64,000 nt of DNA from Ziziphus jujuba (GCF_031755915.1 NC_083387.1:6633501-6697500), one strand, 5' to 3'. Positions 24,300 to 37,281 are shown, counted from the first letter of the stretch. Made by a program: numbers and translations. Notes: generated by a model not told the origin, from the letters alone.

Positions 24300-26603
24300 A
24301 ATTCTAATAAATAAACATGACACATTTTCTATAAGGTCAATTAGTTATCATTACATTAATAACACATCGTTATCTTCGTTAAATGAACAGTATAAGCCAC
24401 CATTATCTTTATTATTAAAAGGCTAATATAATAAAAAAGATGTATCTATAAACATGACAAAAGTAAAGAAAAATGCATCACCACCTAGCTCATATGCTTA
24501 GTTCTTTGTTGTAAGCCTCATGAACATACTTCCTCTTGAAGAACTCTATTTATCTCTCTCTTTCTTTATCTCTGTGAATGTGTGTGTAATTTTCTTAGCA
24601 TGCACTTGTAACTCTACGATTGCAAATTTTGTGTTTCAATTTTCTACTCGATCCATCACTTGCTTCTCCAATGCTGAAAGAAATGGAAAATCAATACTAT
24701 TAACAAAACTTAATTATTTATATATTGATCATATTGTTTAATTATATATAGATCATATTGTTTAATGCCATATACAAGTCCTCAAATTCTTAAAGACATC
24801 ACCAAAGAAAAAAAAAAAAAAAACACCATGAAAAACCTCTCTTGGAATTTTTCAAACAAAAAAAAAAAAAAGAAAGAAAAAAATTAAAAGCATATTGAAC
24901 AGTCAAATTTTAATTTGTAGCATAGATAACAGTGAGATCATACCCAGTTTCCTCTAATATTTGTTAAATCCTTCTTATCCACTTTATCCATTCATTGCCA
25001 TCAAAAGATCATAAAACAGCTCAAGAACCAGAGAAGGGGAATTATGAGTAGAAATTGTATTTTAAAACTGCATTAAGAGTTGACTGTCAAAATTGTTTGA
25101 CTTTAAAAGGAGAAAATTTTCCACCACAAGCATTAGAAATTACAAATAAGAGAAAGAAAACAAAAGAAGTTTATGAATTATTGTTTGCATGACAAGTAGC
25201 CAACCCAAATATAGCTTTGAAATTATTTTCAACATTTAAGTAGACACACCTTTAGGTGCAATGAAACAGGACAAGGCCCAAACATGGAGAAATGACCTTA
25301 TCAACATGGAGAAATGACCTTATCATTCTTTTAAACAAACACAACTTCCACTCCTTTAATTAAGAATACACCTAATGCCTTAAAGCATATTGCATATATA
25401 CCCCAAAAAAAAAATGTCCCTTACGTAAAGAAAGAAAATGATACAATTTTTGAGAATTTTGTGATATCCCTCCTAACAATACCGACGAAATAAAAATTAC
25501 AAACTTAAAACATAGAAACAACTTTAACCTTTCTTTAAACATACACCCCAAACTAAATTTAAGAGGAATCTAGAGCCACCTACCACTTGACTACGAGACA
25601 CACAATACTTGTTATGACAGCATCAATTTATTATTTTGGTGTTGGAATTTTAATTGGTAGTTCAACCTTATTCTTTTATCTATATTCCACTTTTCTTCCC
25701 CTCTTATGTAATTTTCACTTTGCCATTTCTCATAGGCATTAATTATTTTTTCCATAATTACAGGAAAAGAAATATAAAAGAAACTATATTCATGCACAAA
25801 TTCTATGAGGCACATGCCACACCTCACCAAGGACAAAGGTTAGTAGTTTCCTTCCAAGATCAGTCAAACTATGAATATGTAGACTTGCGCAAATTAGCAA
25901 TAGAGTGGTCAATTACTATTTATGAAGTTTCTTGAAGGCCAAATTATCAAATGAGCCCCATCATCCTAGCTTTCACTGAAGTGTGCAAAGTATAAAACCA
26001 CTAAATATGCTGAATTGTGCAGAGTATAAAAACCAACAAATATATATTAAAAAAACGTGTCAAAACTAGGCAGAATATAATGTGAGTGTGACATGCAATC
26101 ATTTCAGATTCTGTACTCTAGTACTTGCAACATTTTCACCATTCATTTATTAATTTTTATAGAAAGACATAAAATAGAAAAACTAACATTTAAAGCAAAG
26201 CCACCAGTTTTATGGTTGTTAGTCATGAGTTTCACATATTAATGACCTAATGCTCTATAAAGTATTCTGCTTATGACTTTTCACTTGTTATAATGGGACA
26301 GTGATTGCTAAGAAATGTAAAAAAATTCTTTGTTGTAAAATTTAAAAATAAAATAAAAAATACATTGTATATTGAGCATCTAAACAATTATAACTGCACA
26401 TGTATCCAGATATTGGACCATTAACATATCCATCAATACTGATATTCTAATCTCAGCCATTATATGCTAGACAGGATAAGTTGAACATAAGATTGCTCTA
26501 CAATGAAAAATAAAACAATTATAAAAATAGCTTATAAAAACATTCATTAAATCCATAATTGATTAGTAACTGATTCTCATAAGCTCAAAAATAGAAAATA
26601 TAC
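24300..26603. other. MULE interior, right half: no recognised transposon gene
   Basis: AT-rich DNA. A minus-strand exon-like stretch at about 24500-24690 reads ALEKQVMDRVEN then (after a stop) TKFAIVELQVHAKKI, a possible coiled coil preceded by a TTTCTTTCAG acceptor-like site, but the gene is not recognised. A plus-strand open stretch at about 25745-25935 (MHKFYEAHATPHQGQR) is also unassigned. A 22-bp direct repeat (AACATGGAGAAATGACCTTATC) lies near 25280-25325. Confidence 0.4.
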
Positions 26604-26730
26604 CTATCTTTCCATGGCCAATATCAACAGTGCATCTTGAGATTCGTCTTACTGCATAGAGTGACAATACTGCTTGCTCTGAAGCACAGAAGCTCGATAT
26701 GTTAAATGTTTCAAACATCAGTTGTACTAA
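26604..26730 (-). pseudogene. ARP7: Actin-related protein 7 exon, captured fragment
   Basis: The minus strand encodes LVQLMFETFNISSFCASEQA then VLSLYAVRRISRCTVDIGHG, matching one internal exon of plant ARP7, a nuclear actin-related subunit of chromatin-remodelling complexes. It is preceded by AG and followed by a GT donor (ATAG then GTATAT), so exact exon boundaries are kept. Two Gly positions of the family reading (VGRISGC) are Arg here. No other ARP7 exon was recognised, so it cannot make ARP7. It lies within the MULE and is transcribed opposite to the transposase. Confidence 0.8.
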
Positions 26731-26972
26731 CTATTCTCTAACAGCCTGGCAAAAAATTTCGCATTATTTATTCTTGAATAGAGACAAAGCAAAGCAACCA
26801 TAGGAAATTTGGATCAACTTCAAAACAACATGAAAAAAAAAATAAAAATAAAAATAAAAATAAAACATGCACTTGCATATTTGTGTAGGCATTCACATAG
26901 ACAGAAAGAAGTGGATGCATCTAAAAGATCGTCTGCATTATTCATAAACAGAATGTTTCTATGCTATACATT

Positions 26973-27850
26973 CTAGAAATATTCGAACATTATGCATAGT
27001 TCAAGAAAACAAAAAGGTGGTGGTTGTTCATCGTCATGAAGAAGAGATTTGAAATAGTTTTTGCAAAGATTCTGGGAGATCTTATCCATGGAGGAAAGCA
27101 TAGAGATTTTGTTAATGGTTTTCATACCAATGAGAGAACTTACAACATTAGACGTTGTGGGTCTGATAGCGGTGGATATATTGGTGCACTTCATCACTAA
27201 CGTTAAGATGGTCAATTATCCACTAATTCCAGTAGCTTGTGTTTTGATTCTACAAGACAAGCCTGCAATATATATTTAAACAAATTAAGTTAATTAACAC
27301 ATAATATTGAAGTTTAATAAGTTTGCAGCCATGCTTCTCTACTTGCTTACTTCCTCTGCCAGAAACTCACGCTGCTTCTGGTTGAATTTATTTTCTGCAT
27401 TTTTCTTCACACTAACAATTTCAAGTACAACAACACCATAACCATCGACATATATGTTTACGATATCTTTCCGTACATTGGGTACTCGAGAGCCATTTAT
27501 GATGTATCCATTGTATCGATCCAGAAATACTGGTTATTATAGTACTTGTTCTTTCCCTTATAATTTGATTATATGTATAAAATTAAATAGCCATTTCATT
27601 TACAAATTAGTACAAATTAAGTTCAAAGGGGGTACTGGTTCTTTGTTTACTCACCGTGTTGCTTCTACTTTGATGACCTTAAATTCATTGTCCTGTCCAT
27701 CCTCTGCATAAAGGATAGGATTCCCAAAGTTTGATATCTTAGCGTTTAGAGCATCATCAACAAGGATATTAGCAGTTTTAATACCCCTATGTGCCATCTT
27801 CAGTTTATAATTCTCATGTAGATAATTCAAACCCCTTGCTATTTGAGAAG
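26973..27850 (-). pseudogene. Receptor-like kinase fragment, captured, with substituted catalytic motifs
   Basis: Three exon-like blocks run right to left. About 27655-27846 reads QIARGLNYLHENYKLK, AHRGIKTANILVDDALNAK and ISNFG (catalytic loop and DFG region), ending at a GT donor. About 27350-27512 reads NIYVDGYGVVVLEIVSVKK (subdomain IX). About 26985-27215 reads MKCTNISTAIRPTTSNVV (subdomain XI). The order and motifs match LRR receptor kinases of the VIII-2 type. The HRD Asp is Gly and the DFG Asp is Asn, and the APE region is not recognisable. The extracellular domain, membrane helix and N-lobe are absent. It is best read as a gene fragment carried by the MULE; the altered residues could predate capture. 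Confidence 0.75.
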
Positions 27851-27855
27851 AAACT

Positions 27856-28200
27856 GTAAGCTAGGTTTTCCAGAGGTTGAAGAAAATAAAAGAGAGAGAG
27901 AGAGAGAGCAAGGGTGTCAATGGAGAGAAGAGGAGGAAGAGAAGAGAAGGAAACCTGACTCCAAGAGCCGAGATCTGTCGAAGAAATGCGATTCAAGACC
28001 TGAATTGGGCAGAAGGTGAAAACAGATGGTTTCGTGACCTCGTATTTGGCTGCTTCTTTACAGTTTGTTTTGCACATGCGGTGTTCAAAAATGGAGGAAA
28101 TATGTGGAAATAGAGAAGGCGATATCAATGGTGTTGAGAGTGCAAAGAAGGTGTTTGAAAGGGAAAGTAGAAAAAATCCCTAGCTATCGAGATGGAAAGT
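27856..28200 (-). other. Possible first-exon or 5' UTR fragment, gene unknown
   Basis: A less AT-rich, pyrimidine-rich minus-strand stretch with an open frame includes MCKTNCKEAAKYEVTKPS. It could be the leader and first exon of a captured gene, but I do not recognise it. A GA microsatellite (about 27892-27908) lies inside. Confidence 0.3.
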
Positions 28201-28285
28201 AGAAAGAAAACCAAAAACAACCAAAAAAAAAAAAAAAAACACATGCGTTTTGACAGAGAAAAGAAAGAAAAGAAAAAAATCTTTA

Positions 28286-28399
28286 TAAAGGGTATTCTGG
28301 TCCAAATTGGCTAAAAGTGAGTTAGTTTTAAAAAAAAAAAATTTTTTTTGCTATTTTTCAAGTTTACATTTATACAATGGCTACTTTTGGAAAAAATCC
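28286..28399. repeat. MULE right terminal inverted repeat
   Basis: The reverse complement begins GGATTTTTTCCAAAAGTAGCC and follows the left TIR through GAAAAATAGCAAA, a poly-T block, TTAAAACTA and AATACCC. Confidence 0.8.
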
Positions 28400-28745
28400 A
28401 TTTCATTTCATCCAGTTGAAAAGGTGGAATCCAATTGGTTCCGAAATTCAACCTCAGAGAGTTCAACCCAAATACTTCAATTTGGATAGTTTGTCGAAAT
28501 GGGTTTCTATTAACAGACTTCAAAAGGCCAAACACCAAAATCAAATGTTACTTCAATGAAGTCCATCAAGTGTAGACCTTTCTCATTCAGGCCCAAATAA
28601 TAAAGCAACCAGTCAAGCTCTTTAAAATGCCTTCTTGTGTGCCATTGAAAGTGTTTAAATAGATTTCCAGTTACTGTAAATTACAAAGATTCCCCAAGAA
28701 TTCTGGTAATCCTTCTTCAAGTCAATTTCTTAACAAGACAATACT
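28400..28745 (-). pseudogene. RLP-B: receptor-like protein pseudogene, central piece
   Basis: Minus-strand reading gives LRLNFGTNWIPPFQLDEMKW, matching HFDYKWIPPFQLVEMK of RLP-1. DNA at 28615-28740 matches the RLP-1 LRR region near 41150-41265 (CTCTAAAATGTCTTCT and AAATTGCAAAGATTTCCC types). The start ATTTCATTT is the second copy of the MULE TSD, so this piece and 19905-20254 were once continuous. The N-terminal part is absent: the RPL13A-derived segment begins 14 bp to the right. Confidence 0.75.
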
Positions 28746-28758
28746 TTCAAGACAATAC

Positions 28759-29670
<912 letters not shown>

Positions 29671-29694
29671 TATATATATACCATTCTATACTAT

Positions 29695-29695
29695 A

Positions 29696-29741
<46 letters not shown>
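29695..29741. repeat. TC then TA microsatellite
   Basis: A compound TC(n)TA(n) run at the right end of the duplicated RPL13A segment. Confidence 0.9.
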
Positions 29742-30467
29742 GTGTATCATGACTTGGAATTTAACCAAGTTCATTTTCATGATCATTTCAAAAATCAATT
29801 TTTATAATAAATGAAACTCTTAAAACGTATTCAATGATGTTTATTAGAAAATGAAAAATTAAAAAGTGTGATAAAGAGTACTATTAAAATAAGATAAAAA
29901 TATCAATATTTTATTTTATAAAATTCTTTTTAATTTTTCATTTTCTAATAAATAATTAATATTATTTTTTTTTTCCTCTTTCTCTTTTCCTTTTTTTTTT
30001 TTAATCAATGGCATCATTTCCTTATATATATATCTATATATATATATGAAATCAAATAAATAATATTAATTGTACATAGAAAAATGACGGTATAGTAAAT
30101 GCATGCATTAAAAATTTTCTACTTTTTATTTTAATTTTTCAATTTAAAAAGTGCACTGGAATTATGAAAAAGAAGTTTGATTTTTTAAATTAGAGAAAAA
30201 AAGGCTTTTAAAAAGCGTGAAAATATTCTTAAAAGATAAAATGTGAATATAAATGCATGCAACAAAAACAAATTTTTTTTTTTATTTTTCTAAAAAATTA
30301 AAACTCATATTAAATCCATTACCGCAGCAAGACAGGATTTTCTAGACCAGCCTTAATTTAGCCAATTACAAGTTGTAGAAGCTTAGTTATTATTTGAGGG
30401 AAACCTCAATTTATTTACATAATTATATATTTAAAAATATTTATGATCGATTTTCATCCTAAGGTAG

Positions 30468-30555
30468 GTTGTTGAATATACAAACCTGCTTGTTGGCCTG
30501 TGATATGTCTAAGTTGTTGAATATACAAACCTGCTTGTTGGCCTGTGATATGCTA
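30468..30555. repeat. Tandem direct repeat, about 43 bp, two copies
   Basis: GTTGTTGAATATACAAACCT and GCTTGTTGGCCTGTGATATG occur twice in a row with only a few bases between copies. Confidence 0.9.
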
Positions 30556-31692
30556 ACTCTTCAACTTGAATCATATAGACAAGTCAATGGTTGTTGGTGG
30601 TCCACATATAATAAATTCAGTAACCTAATGCGTACATAACAGGTCAAGCGTCAAATCCCACTTTTGATATCCAAATTGTTTCTTTAATTGTAACTTCTGA
30701 GAAAGAAGTCTGGGTGAGTCTCAATTATCTTATATTTTATTTGACTTCTTCTCACTTATTCCCATGGGGAACAGCAGAGCTCTGCCGTGTTGTTCTTGGT
30801 TGGAGTATTAATTATTTACAGTTAGGGGAATTTTATTTGGAAAATTCATGAATAAAACATGTATGCGAAGTCAAAAAGAGTGATTCGCGATTGCTAGCTT
30901 TTTTGCATAATATATAATAATATTGCCCGTGTGCGAGATCTATTATTAATATTTAGCCCCAAAAAAAAAAAAAATTTCTATATTAATAAAACATGAAACA
31001 AAATAAAATAAAATTAACTAGTAGGTAAACCTTTTACGTTCACACTTTGAAGTTGTGAATTTAACTCACTTTCTCCTCCAATCGAACCCACATAAGATAA
31101 TGGAACAATGATTTTCTTCCATTTGCTTCATCCCTTTAGCTTGAATTTTTATGGTTATTGAGCTGGTAAATTAAACTAGAACTAAAAATAATCTTTACAA
31201 CTTAAATAATGCACATATATACATAGATAATAAATAAAGATTCAACTGCATAATTATGCATCAGTAAAACAAAGATTCATTAAGTATATTAATAGGTCTT
31301 CATTTGTTATTACTCATGCATTCAAAGGTTGCTTGTTTGTCATTTCAAAGGGATCTCCGGCCAAGTCTTCTATCGGACAGTCACTTCTTAAGCAATAGTA
31401 CGATCTGTAGTTCAAAAACCTTACTTTTATTTATTTTTTATTTTTTCTATATAATATATATACATAGATATATAGATATACATGCATTTATAAATTGTGG
31501 AGGAAAATTCATCATCCGGGTTTGAACTTAAAGCACGCTTAGAGTTATAATCAATGATTTTTACCAATTAGATTGTTTAAAAGAATAAAAAATTCCATCT
31601 TAAAAATTACAAGAGAGGGGGGAAAAAAATGCTAAATATACTATTACAAGTGCTTAAATTGTTGTATATATTTTAACCAAAAAAAAAATTGT

Positions 31693-31693
31693 T

Positions 31694-31734
<41 letters not shown>
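31693..31734. repeat. TA then GA microsatellite
   Basis: A compound dinucleotide run. Confidence 0.9.
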
Positions 31735-32313
31735 TGGGTTCAACATACATATTGATATGATGTGATTTTAAAATCAAATTTTTATTTATAAATCTTTTGA
31801 TTGTTCGAAAAGCAAAAATTTAAACCTAATAGGCAAAATAAATGGTTATTTCAGTGAATGTTCAAGTGAAAAATCTTTTTTTTATTTTTTTATTTTTTTC
31901 TTTTTATACATGTTCAAATGAAAAATCTTGGAATTAAGTATAAACATCGTCTATTTAGTTTAAATTATTGTTTTTCAAAATCTATATAAGATGATGCTTT
32001 TTTTTCCCTGTAAAAGCATTGTACAATCGTCCATATAACATACATAAAGCATCATCTATCTACTTATCTAACGATTTTTTTACATTAATTTTTCTTTAAA
32101 TTTTTATCCCTTTTAGGAAGATGTTTTTACTAATTTTGAAGGATGTTGAAAATGCCGTGTAATGCACTACATGCGTGATATTTTTAGTAACATCGTATAG
32201 TAGTGGACACTTCTAACGACATCAAATCAGAAATACTTTGTCTAACTATGTTTGTTGGTTTGCACAATTTCCAAATTGCATCTTCTACTAATGTTTGTCT
32301 TAGAGGGAGTTTA

Positions 32314-32593
32314 TGTGGGGTCCAGCTTTTTATCTTCTAAAGCCCAAGTCCATTAAGGTTTCAACTCTAGAAACCTTGGAGAGAGCATTATAAATATATG
32401 CTCATTTTCAGTCTTGTAACACAACACATAGTATAGACAATACAGGTTTTGAAAGAGGCTGACAAAAGTTTTTTTTATGTATAAGTTTCATAGTAAATAA
32501 TACATCTTTTTCTTCTCAATTTTCATACTTTTTGTCTCTCTTTATTTTTCTGTATTAGTTGTGTGTATTTTTGGTGATCAAAGGATCACAACA
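32314..32593 (+). repeat. 5' LTR of the copia element
   Basis: 280 bp; pairs with 36991-37276. Shared blocks include TCCAGC, TTTTATCTTCTAAAGCCCAAG, CTTGTAA(C/T)ACAACACA and GATCAAAGGATCACAA. Confidence 0.9.
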
Positions 32594-33198
32594 AGTGATA
32601 TCAGAGCCAGGTTCCAGATATAGAGTTCATCGTCTAAAAGCTCAAACGACGTATTTGAGCATATCAGGAGGTAGACCTCATCGGGACAAAGAGAGCGAGC
32701 CTAACCGGACCTCCATCCGCCACTGCACGCGCCTCCACTCGCTGGTCAACTCACACGCGCCACACATGCACCACTCCAGATTAGTTGAGTGGTGAGCTAC
32801 GCCTTCAAGTCAAGTTGAGCCGAGAGACAAGCTGCTGAGTCGAGTTCAGAGTCGAGCTGTGACATATCACCTGACACATCATCAGCCAGCTTTTTGCCAT
32901 GTCATTCGATCCGCCACGTCATCCGACACGTTAGAACTGGTCCAAGATTTTTTTGAAATTGCATAAATGCCCTTACACTTTTGGTATTTGCAGGTTTTTC
33001 CAGAAGTTTTGATATTTGTAGATTAGCCTAGAATTTTTGAAAATTGCACTTTGACCTCAAAAATTTGAACATTCAGATTTTGGCCCGAGAAGAGTCAAAC
33101 TTAACGTTTTTTACCATTCTGGATGCATTGGTGGACTCCATTTTTCCAATTTCAGCTCCAATTTTTCGCAAGACTAGATGTCAATGGACTAGTCACAT

Positions 33199-36100
33199 TT
33201 GGGAGCTATGATCAAGCTTACTGCCATCAACTATGCACTTTGGAGACCTCGGATGGAAGATCTTCTAAATTACAAAGATTTGTCTAACCCCTTAGATGCT
33301 GAAGGAAAGAATTCCTATCCCACCAAAGAAGCGGAATGGAAGAAGATGAATAGGAAAATGATCGATCAAATCAGACAATGGATTTTTTGTCTTCCATCAT
33401 GTTGCGCAGAAGACGGATGCATACACCCTCTGAAAGAAATTGGAGGACATGTACCAAGCCAAGACTACTCGGAATAAAGCCTTATTGATGAGGCATTTGG
33501 TGAATTTGAAGTTGAAGAATGGAACTTCTGTAGCCGAGCACACCAATATGTTTCAGAACTTGGTAAACCAATTGTCTACGGTGAAGTTACAACTAGGGGA
33601 TGAAGAACATACACTTTACTTCTTAGCCTCTTCCATACAGCTGGGAGACACTATTGGCCTCTCTCAGCAATTCGGCCTTGAATGGAAAACTTACCATGGC
33701 TATGGTAACGGATGCCTTATTTAATGAGGAGCCCAGGAGAAAGGACATTGGCAATGATCAAACACATGCCATTATCACAGAGAAACGGGGGAGACAACAA
33801 GAAAGTACTCATGACAGGGGGAGAGGTAGGAGCCAGAGTAGAGGTAGATCCACAGATGGAAGGAGGAAGACATACAAGTGTCATTAGTATGGCCGAGAAG
33901 GACACTTGAAGAAGTATTGCAGGAAGATGTTGCGAGAGCAGGGGCAGAAAAGCAATCAGCCGAAGAAGGATGATGAAACTTTAGTCACTATCAAAAGATA
34001 AGTGGCGTATTGCTCTACACATGAAGAATCATGCCTTCACACTTCAAACCAAGAAGTCGAATGGGTAGTAGATACTGCAGCATCCTACTATGTTACTCGG
34101 CATATAGAGTTTTTCAAAACATATAAAGCATGACACTTTGGCATAGTGAAGATGGGAAATAACAGCTTGGCTAAGATCGCTGGAATTGGTAATATTCAGA
34201 TTAAGACCAACGTTGTTCATATAATTACTTTGAAGGATGTTCGACATGTTCCAAACCTTCGACTCAATCTGCTATCAGGAATAGCCTTTGACAAGGAAAG
34301 CTTCGGCAACCACTTTTACAACGGCACATGGAAAATGATAAAAAGTGCTATGATTGTAGCTCGTGGACATATTTGTGGAATACTTTACAAGACTCATGTG
34401 AAGATTTATGTAGATAGCCTCAATATTACAGAAGGAGATGTATCTCAAAATCTGTGGCACTGTCACACGAGTGAGAAATGATTGTCTACCTTGACGAATA
34501 AGAAGCTTATCCCCATTTTCAAGGATACTGTGTTGGATCCTTGTAATCATTATTTGTATGATAAGCAACACAAAGTCTCATTTAAGTCATCTTCAACGAG
34601 AAGATCAGAATTGCTTAGTCTGGTACACTCTAATGTTTGTGGTCCTTTAGAAGAGGAAATGATGCTTCTCGGAAGGTGTGGGTTTATTTTCTGAAGATGA
34701 AGGATCAAGTTTTAGATCACTTCAAAGAGTTCCATGCCATGGTAGAGCGTGAGACATGAAAGAAGCTGAAGTGTCTTCGCTCAGACAATGAAGGTGAGTA
34801 TACTTCCCGAGAGTTTGATGACTACTATAAAGGATATGGCATTTGGCATGAGAAGTGTCTTCGCTCAGACAATGAAGGTGAGTATACTTCCCGAGAGTTT
34901 GATGCCTACTATAAAGGATATGGCATTTGGCATGAGAAGACGATCCCTCGCACCCCACAACATAATGGTGTAGCCAAGAGAATGAATCGGACTATCATGG
35001 AGAATGTCAAAAGTATGATCAATATGGCTAAATTAACAAAGTCATTCTGGGGAGAAGCTGGTCATGCCACCTGCTATCTAATTCACAGATCACCATTAAT
35101 ACCACTGAATTTTGAAATTCTAGAGAAAGTGTCGTCTAGTAAGAATCCCCCATACTCTCATTTAAGAGTATTTGGATGTTTAGCCTTTGCACATATATTC
35201 AAGGAGCTTAGATAGAAGCTTGATACAAGAACTACTCCATGCATCTTTATCGGATATGGAGATGAAGAATTAGGATACAAATTATGGGATCCAAAGGCAA
35301 AGAAGGTTATCAGAAGCAGGGATGTGGTATTCCAAAAGAACCAGACTATAGAAGACATTAAGAAGCCAATGAAGTCTTCTAATACCAGTGCCCATGATTT
35401 GTTCCTGATCCAACACCGATACAACCCACCACAAATGACAACGAGGTGTATAGAGAATTACCAGAAACAAAACAGGAGAGAGAAGAGGATATTGAGCAGG
35501 GAGATGCTTAAACACCATAAGCTGCAGGACTATCACAACAGTCAAATGATGGTATGCCTCTTCGAAGATCGAACAATGCCGTATTCTAACAAAGAATCTC
35601 AATATATTTTGCTTACTGAAGGGGGGGAGCCAGAGAGTTTTCAGGAAGCTAATTCCCATCGAGACAAAGAAAAATGGCTAAATGCAATGCAAGATGAGAT
35701 GAAATCTTTATAGAAGAACTATACCTATGAATTGGTTGAGTTTCCAAAAGGAAAGAAGGCACTGAAAGGAGAACCAGAAGGTTTTGAGGTTTCAGGAAAG
35801 GAGAACCTCGTTTGCAAGCTAAAGAAGAGTTTGTATGGTCTAAAGCAAGCACCTAGGCAGTGGTACAAGAAGTTTGACTCTTTTATGGTGAGTCAAGGAT
35901 ACAAGAATACCGATGCGGACCATTGTGTTTATATTCAAAGATTTCCAGATGGAAAATTCATTGCACTTTTGCTGTATATCGACGACAAATATCGTTGGAC
36001 AAGATGCAATGAAAATTAGTCAGTTGAAGAAGGAACTTTTCCAAGTCATTTGATATGAAGGACTTGGGACCAGCTCAACAGATTTTAGGAATGCAAATAG

Positions 36101-36938
36101 CCTAAGATAGGAAGAATCACAAATTATGGCTATCTCAGGAGAAGTACATCGAAAGAGTGATAAAGAGATTCGGCATGGATAAGGCCAAACCAGTCAGCAT
36201 TCCATTAGCAAACCATTTCAAGTTGAGCAAGAGATCATGCCCCTTATCCAAAATAGAGATAGAGGAGATGGCTTCAGAGCCTTATTCTTCAGCGGTGGGA
36301 AGTTTAATGTATGCAATAGTATGTACTAGATCAGACATTGCTCATGCAGTTGGTACCGTGAGTATATTTCTTTCAAATCCTGGAAAGAAAACTGGGAAGC
36401 AATCAAGTGGATTCTCAAGTATTTTAAGGGTACATCAAAAGTATGCTTGTGTTACGGAAGAGGTGATCCACTTTTACATGGCTATACAAATGTAGATATG
36501 GCCGGAGATCTTGATAGTAGGAAATCTACTTCAGATTATATTTATACTTTTGCTGGAGGAGCTATGTCATGATAGTCAAGATTGTAAAAGTGTGTAGCTT
36601 TATTCACGACAAAAGCATAGTACATTGCCGTAGTGGAAGCTGGTAAGGAGATGATGTGGTTAAAGCGTTTACTCCATGAACTGATCATCAAGCAAAACGA
36701 CTACAAGATACATTGTGACAGCCGGAGTGCTATGAATTTAAGCAAGAACTCAATGTATCATTCTCGGACAAAGCATATTGATATTTGCTATCATTGGATA
36801 CACGATGTGACTGAGCATAAATTGGCCAGGTTGATGAAGATTCATACGAAGGAGAATCCAACAGATATGTTTACAAAGGTTGTCACACCAGAGAAGTTGA
36901 AGTTGTGTAGAGATATAACTAGTTTAAATGGTGGGTGA
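33199..36938 (+). pseudogene. Copia gag-pol, multiply broken
   Basis: Collinear with the polyprotein at 59271-63287: gag (KLTAINYALWRPRMEDLL near 33210), an RNA-binding Arg/Ser/Gly stretch (33780-33860), protease (VVDTAASYYV, about 34066), integrase (TPQHNGVAKRMNRTIM, about 34955), reverse transcriptase from SLYGLKQAPRQWYKK (35830) and RNase H (CDSRSAMNLSKNSM, about 36720). Many stops and frameshifts are present. About 90 codons are missing after 35768: compared with the intact relative, the first half of the reverse transcriptase fingers/palm is gone. The catalytic YVDD is IDD followed by a frameshift. A tandem duplication lies in the integrase part. Confidence 0.9.
34769..34936 (+). repeat. 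84-bp tandem duplication inside the integrase region
   Basis: Two head-to-tail copies start AAGTGTCTTCGCTCAGACAA. They differ at one or two positions (GATGACTAC and GATGCCTAC). The intact relative has this segment once. The unit is a multiple of three, so the frame is not shifted. Confidence 0.93.
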
Positions 36939-36990
36939 CCATCAAATGGGTGACCATCAAGTTTTTATAATGCGGTTGTAGGAGGAGAAT

Positions 36991-37276
36991 TGTGTGGGTC
37001 CAGCCTTTTATCTTCTAAAGCCCAAGCCCATTAGGTTTTCAACCCTAGAAGCCCTATAGAGAATATTATAAATAGATGCTCATTTTTAGTCTTGTAATAC
37101 AACACACAGTATAAACAATACAAGTTTTGAGAAAGGCTGAGAATTTTTTTTTATTTTTTTTATGTATAAACTTTATTGTAAATAATACATATTTTTTTTC
37201 TCAATTTTCATAGTTTTTGTCTATTTTTATTTTTCTGTATTAGTTGTGTGTTTTTGATGATCAAAGGATCACAATA
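36991..37276 (+). repeat. 3' LTR of the copia element
   Basis: Pairs with 32314-32593; TSD GTTTA follows. Confidence 0.9.
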
Positions 37277-37281
37277 GTTTA

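Larger units (their letters stand above)
20255..28399 (+). mobile_element. Mutator-like element (MULE) carrying host gene fragments, 8,145 bp
   Basis: The element has imperfect terminal inverted repeats of about 100 bp (20255-20350 and 28286-28399) and is flanked by a 9-bp TSD, the size expected for Mutator-like elements. It lies inside the LRR region of RLP-B. The left half (to about 24.3 kb) carries a MURA-type transposase reading frame, broken by stops and a frameshift, flanked by TTTCCGCC-rich arrays. The right half (24.3-28.3 kb) has no transposon protein but contains minus-strand fragments of an actin-related protein 7 gene and a receptor-like kinase gene with exon-intron structure retained. 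This resembles gene capture as in Pack-MULEs, here within an element that also carries a transposase. The boundary reading is strong. Whether the right half was captured or inserted later is inference. Confidence 0.85.
29671..32308. other. AT-rich intergenic region with repeats
   Basis: No gene was recognised. TC/TA tracts occur at 29695-29741 and TA/GA tracts at 31693-31734. A direct repeat lies at 30468-30555. DNA at about 30747-31400 resembles the RLP-B flank at 19400-19640. Confidence 0.5.
32314..37276 (+). mobile_element. Ty1/copia retrotransposon, complete ends, decayed coding region
   Basis: The element is flanked by the 5-bp TSD GTTTA (32309-32313 and 37277-37281). The left LTR is 32314-32593 (TGTGGGG to ATCACAACA). 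The right LTR starts about 36991-36993 and ends at 37276, with its terminal CA mutated to TA. A TATA box (TATAAATA) lies at 32389-32396. The primer-binding site GTGATATCAGAGC follows the left LTR at about 32595, a changed version of the initiator-tRNA-Met site, and a GGAGGAGAAT polypurine tract precedes the right LTR. Coding sequence is in the same family as the element at 58842 but heavily mutated. Confidence 0.92.
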
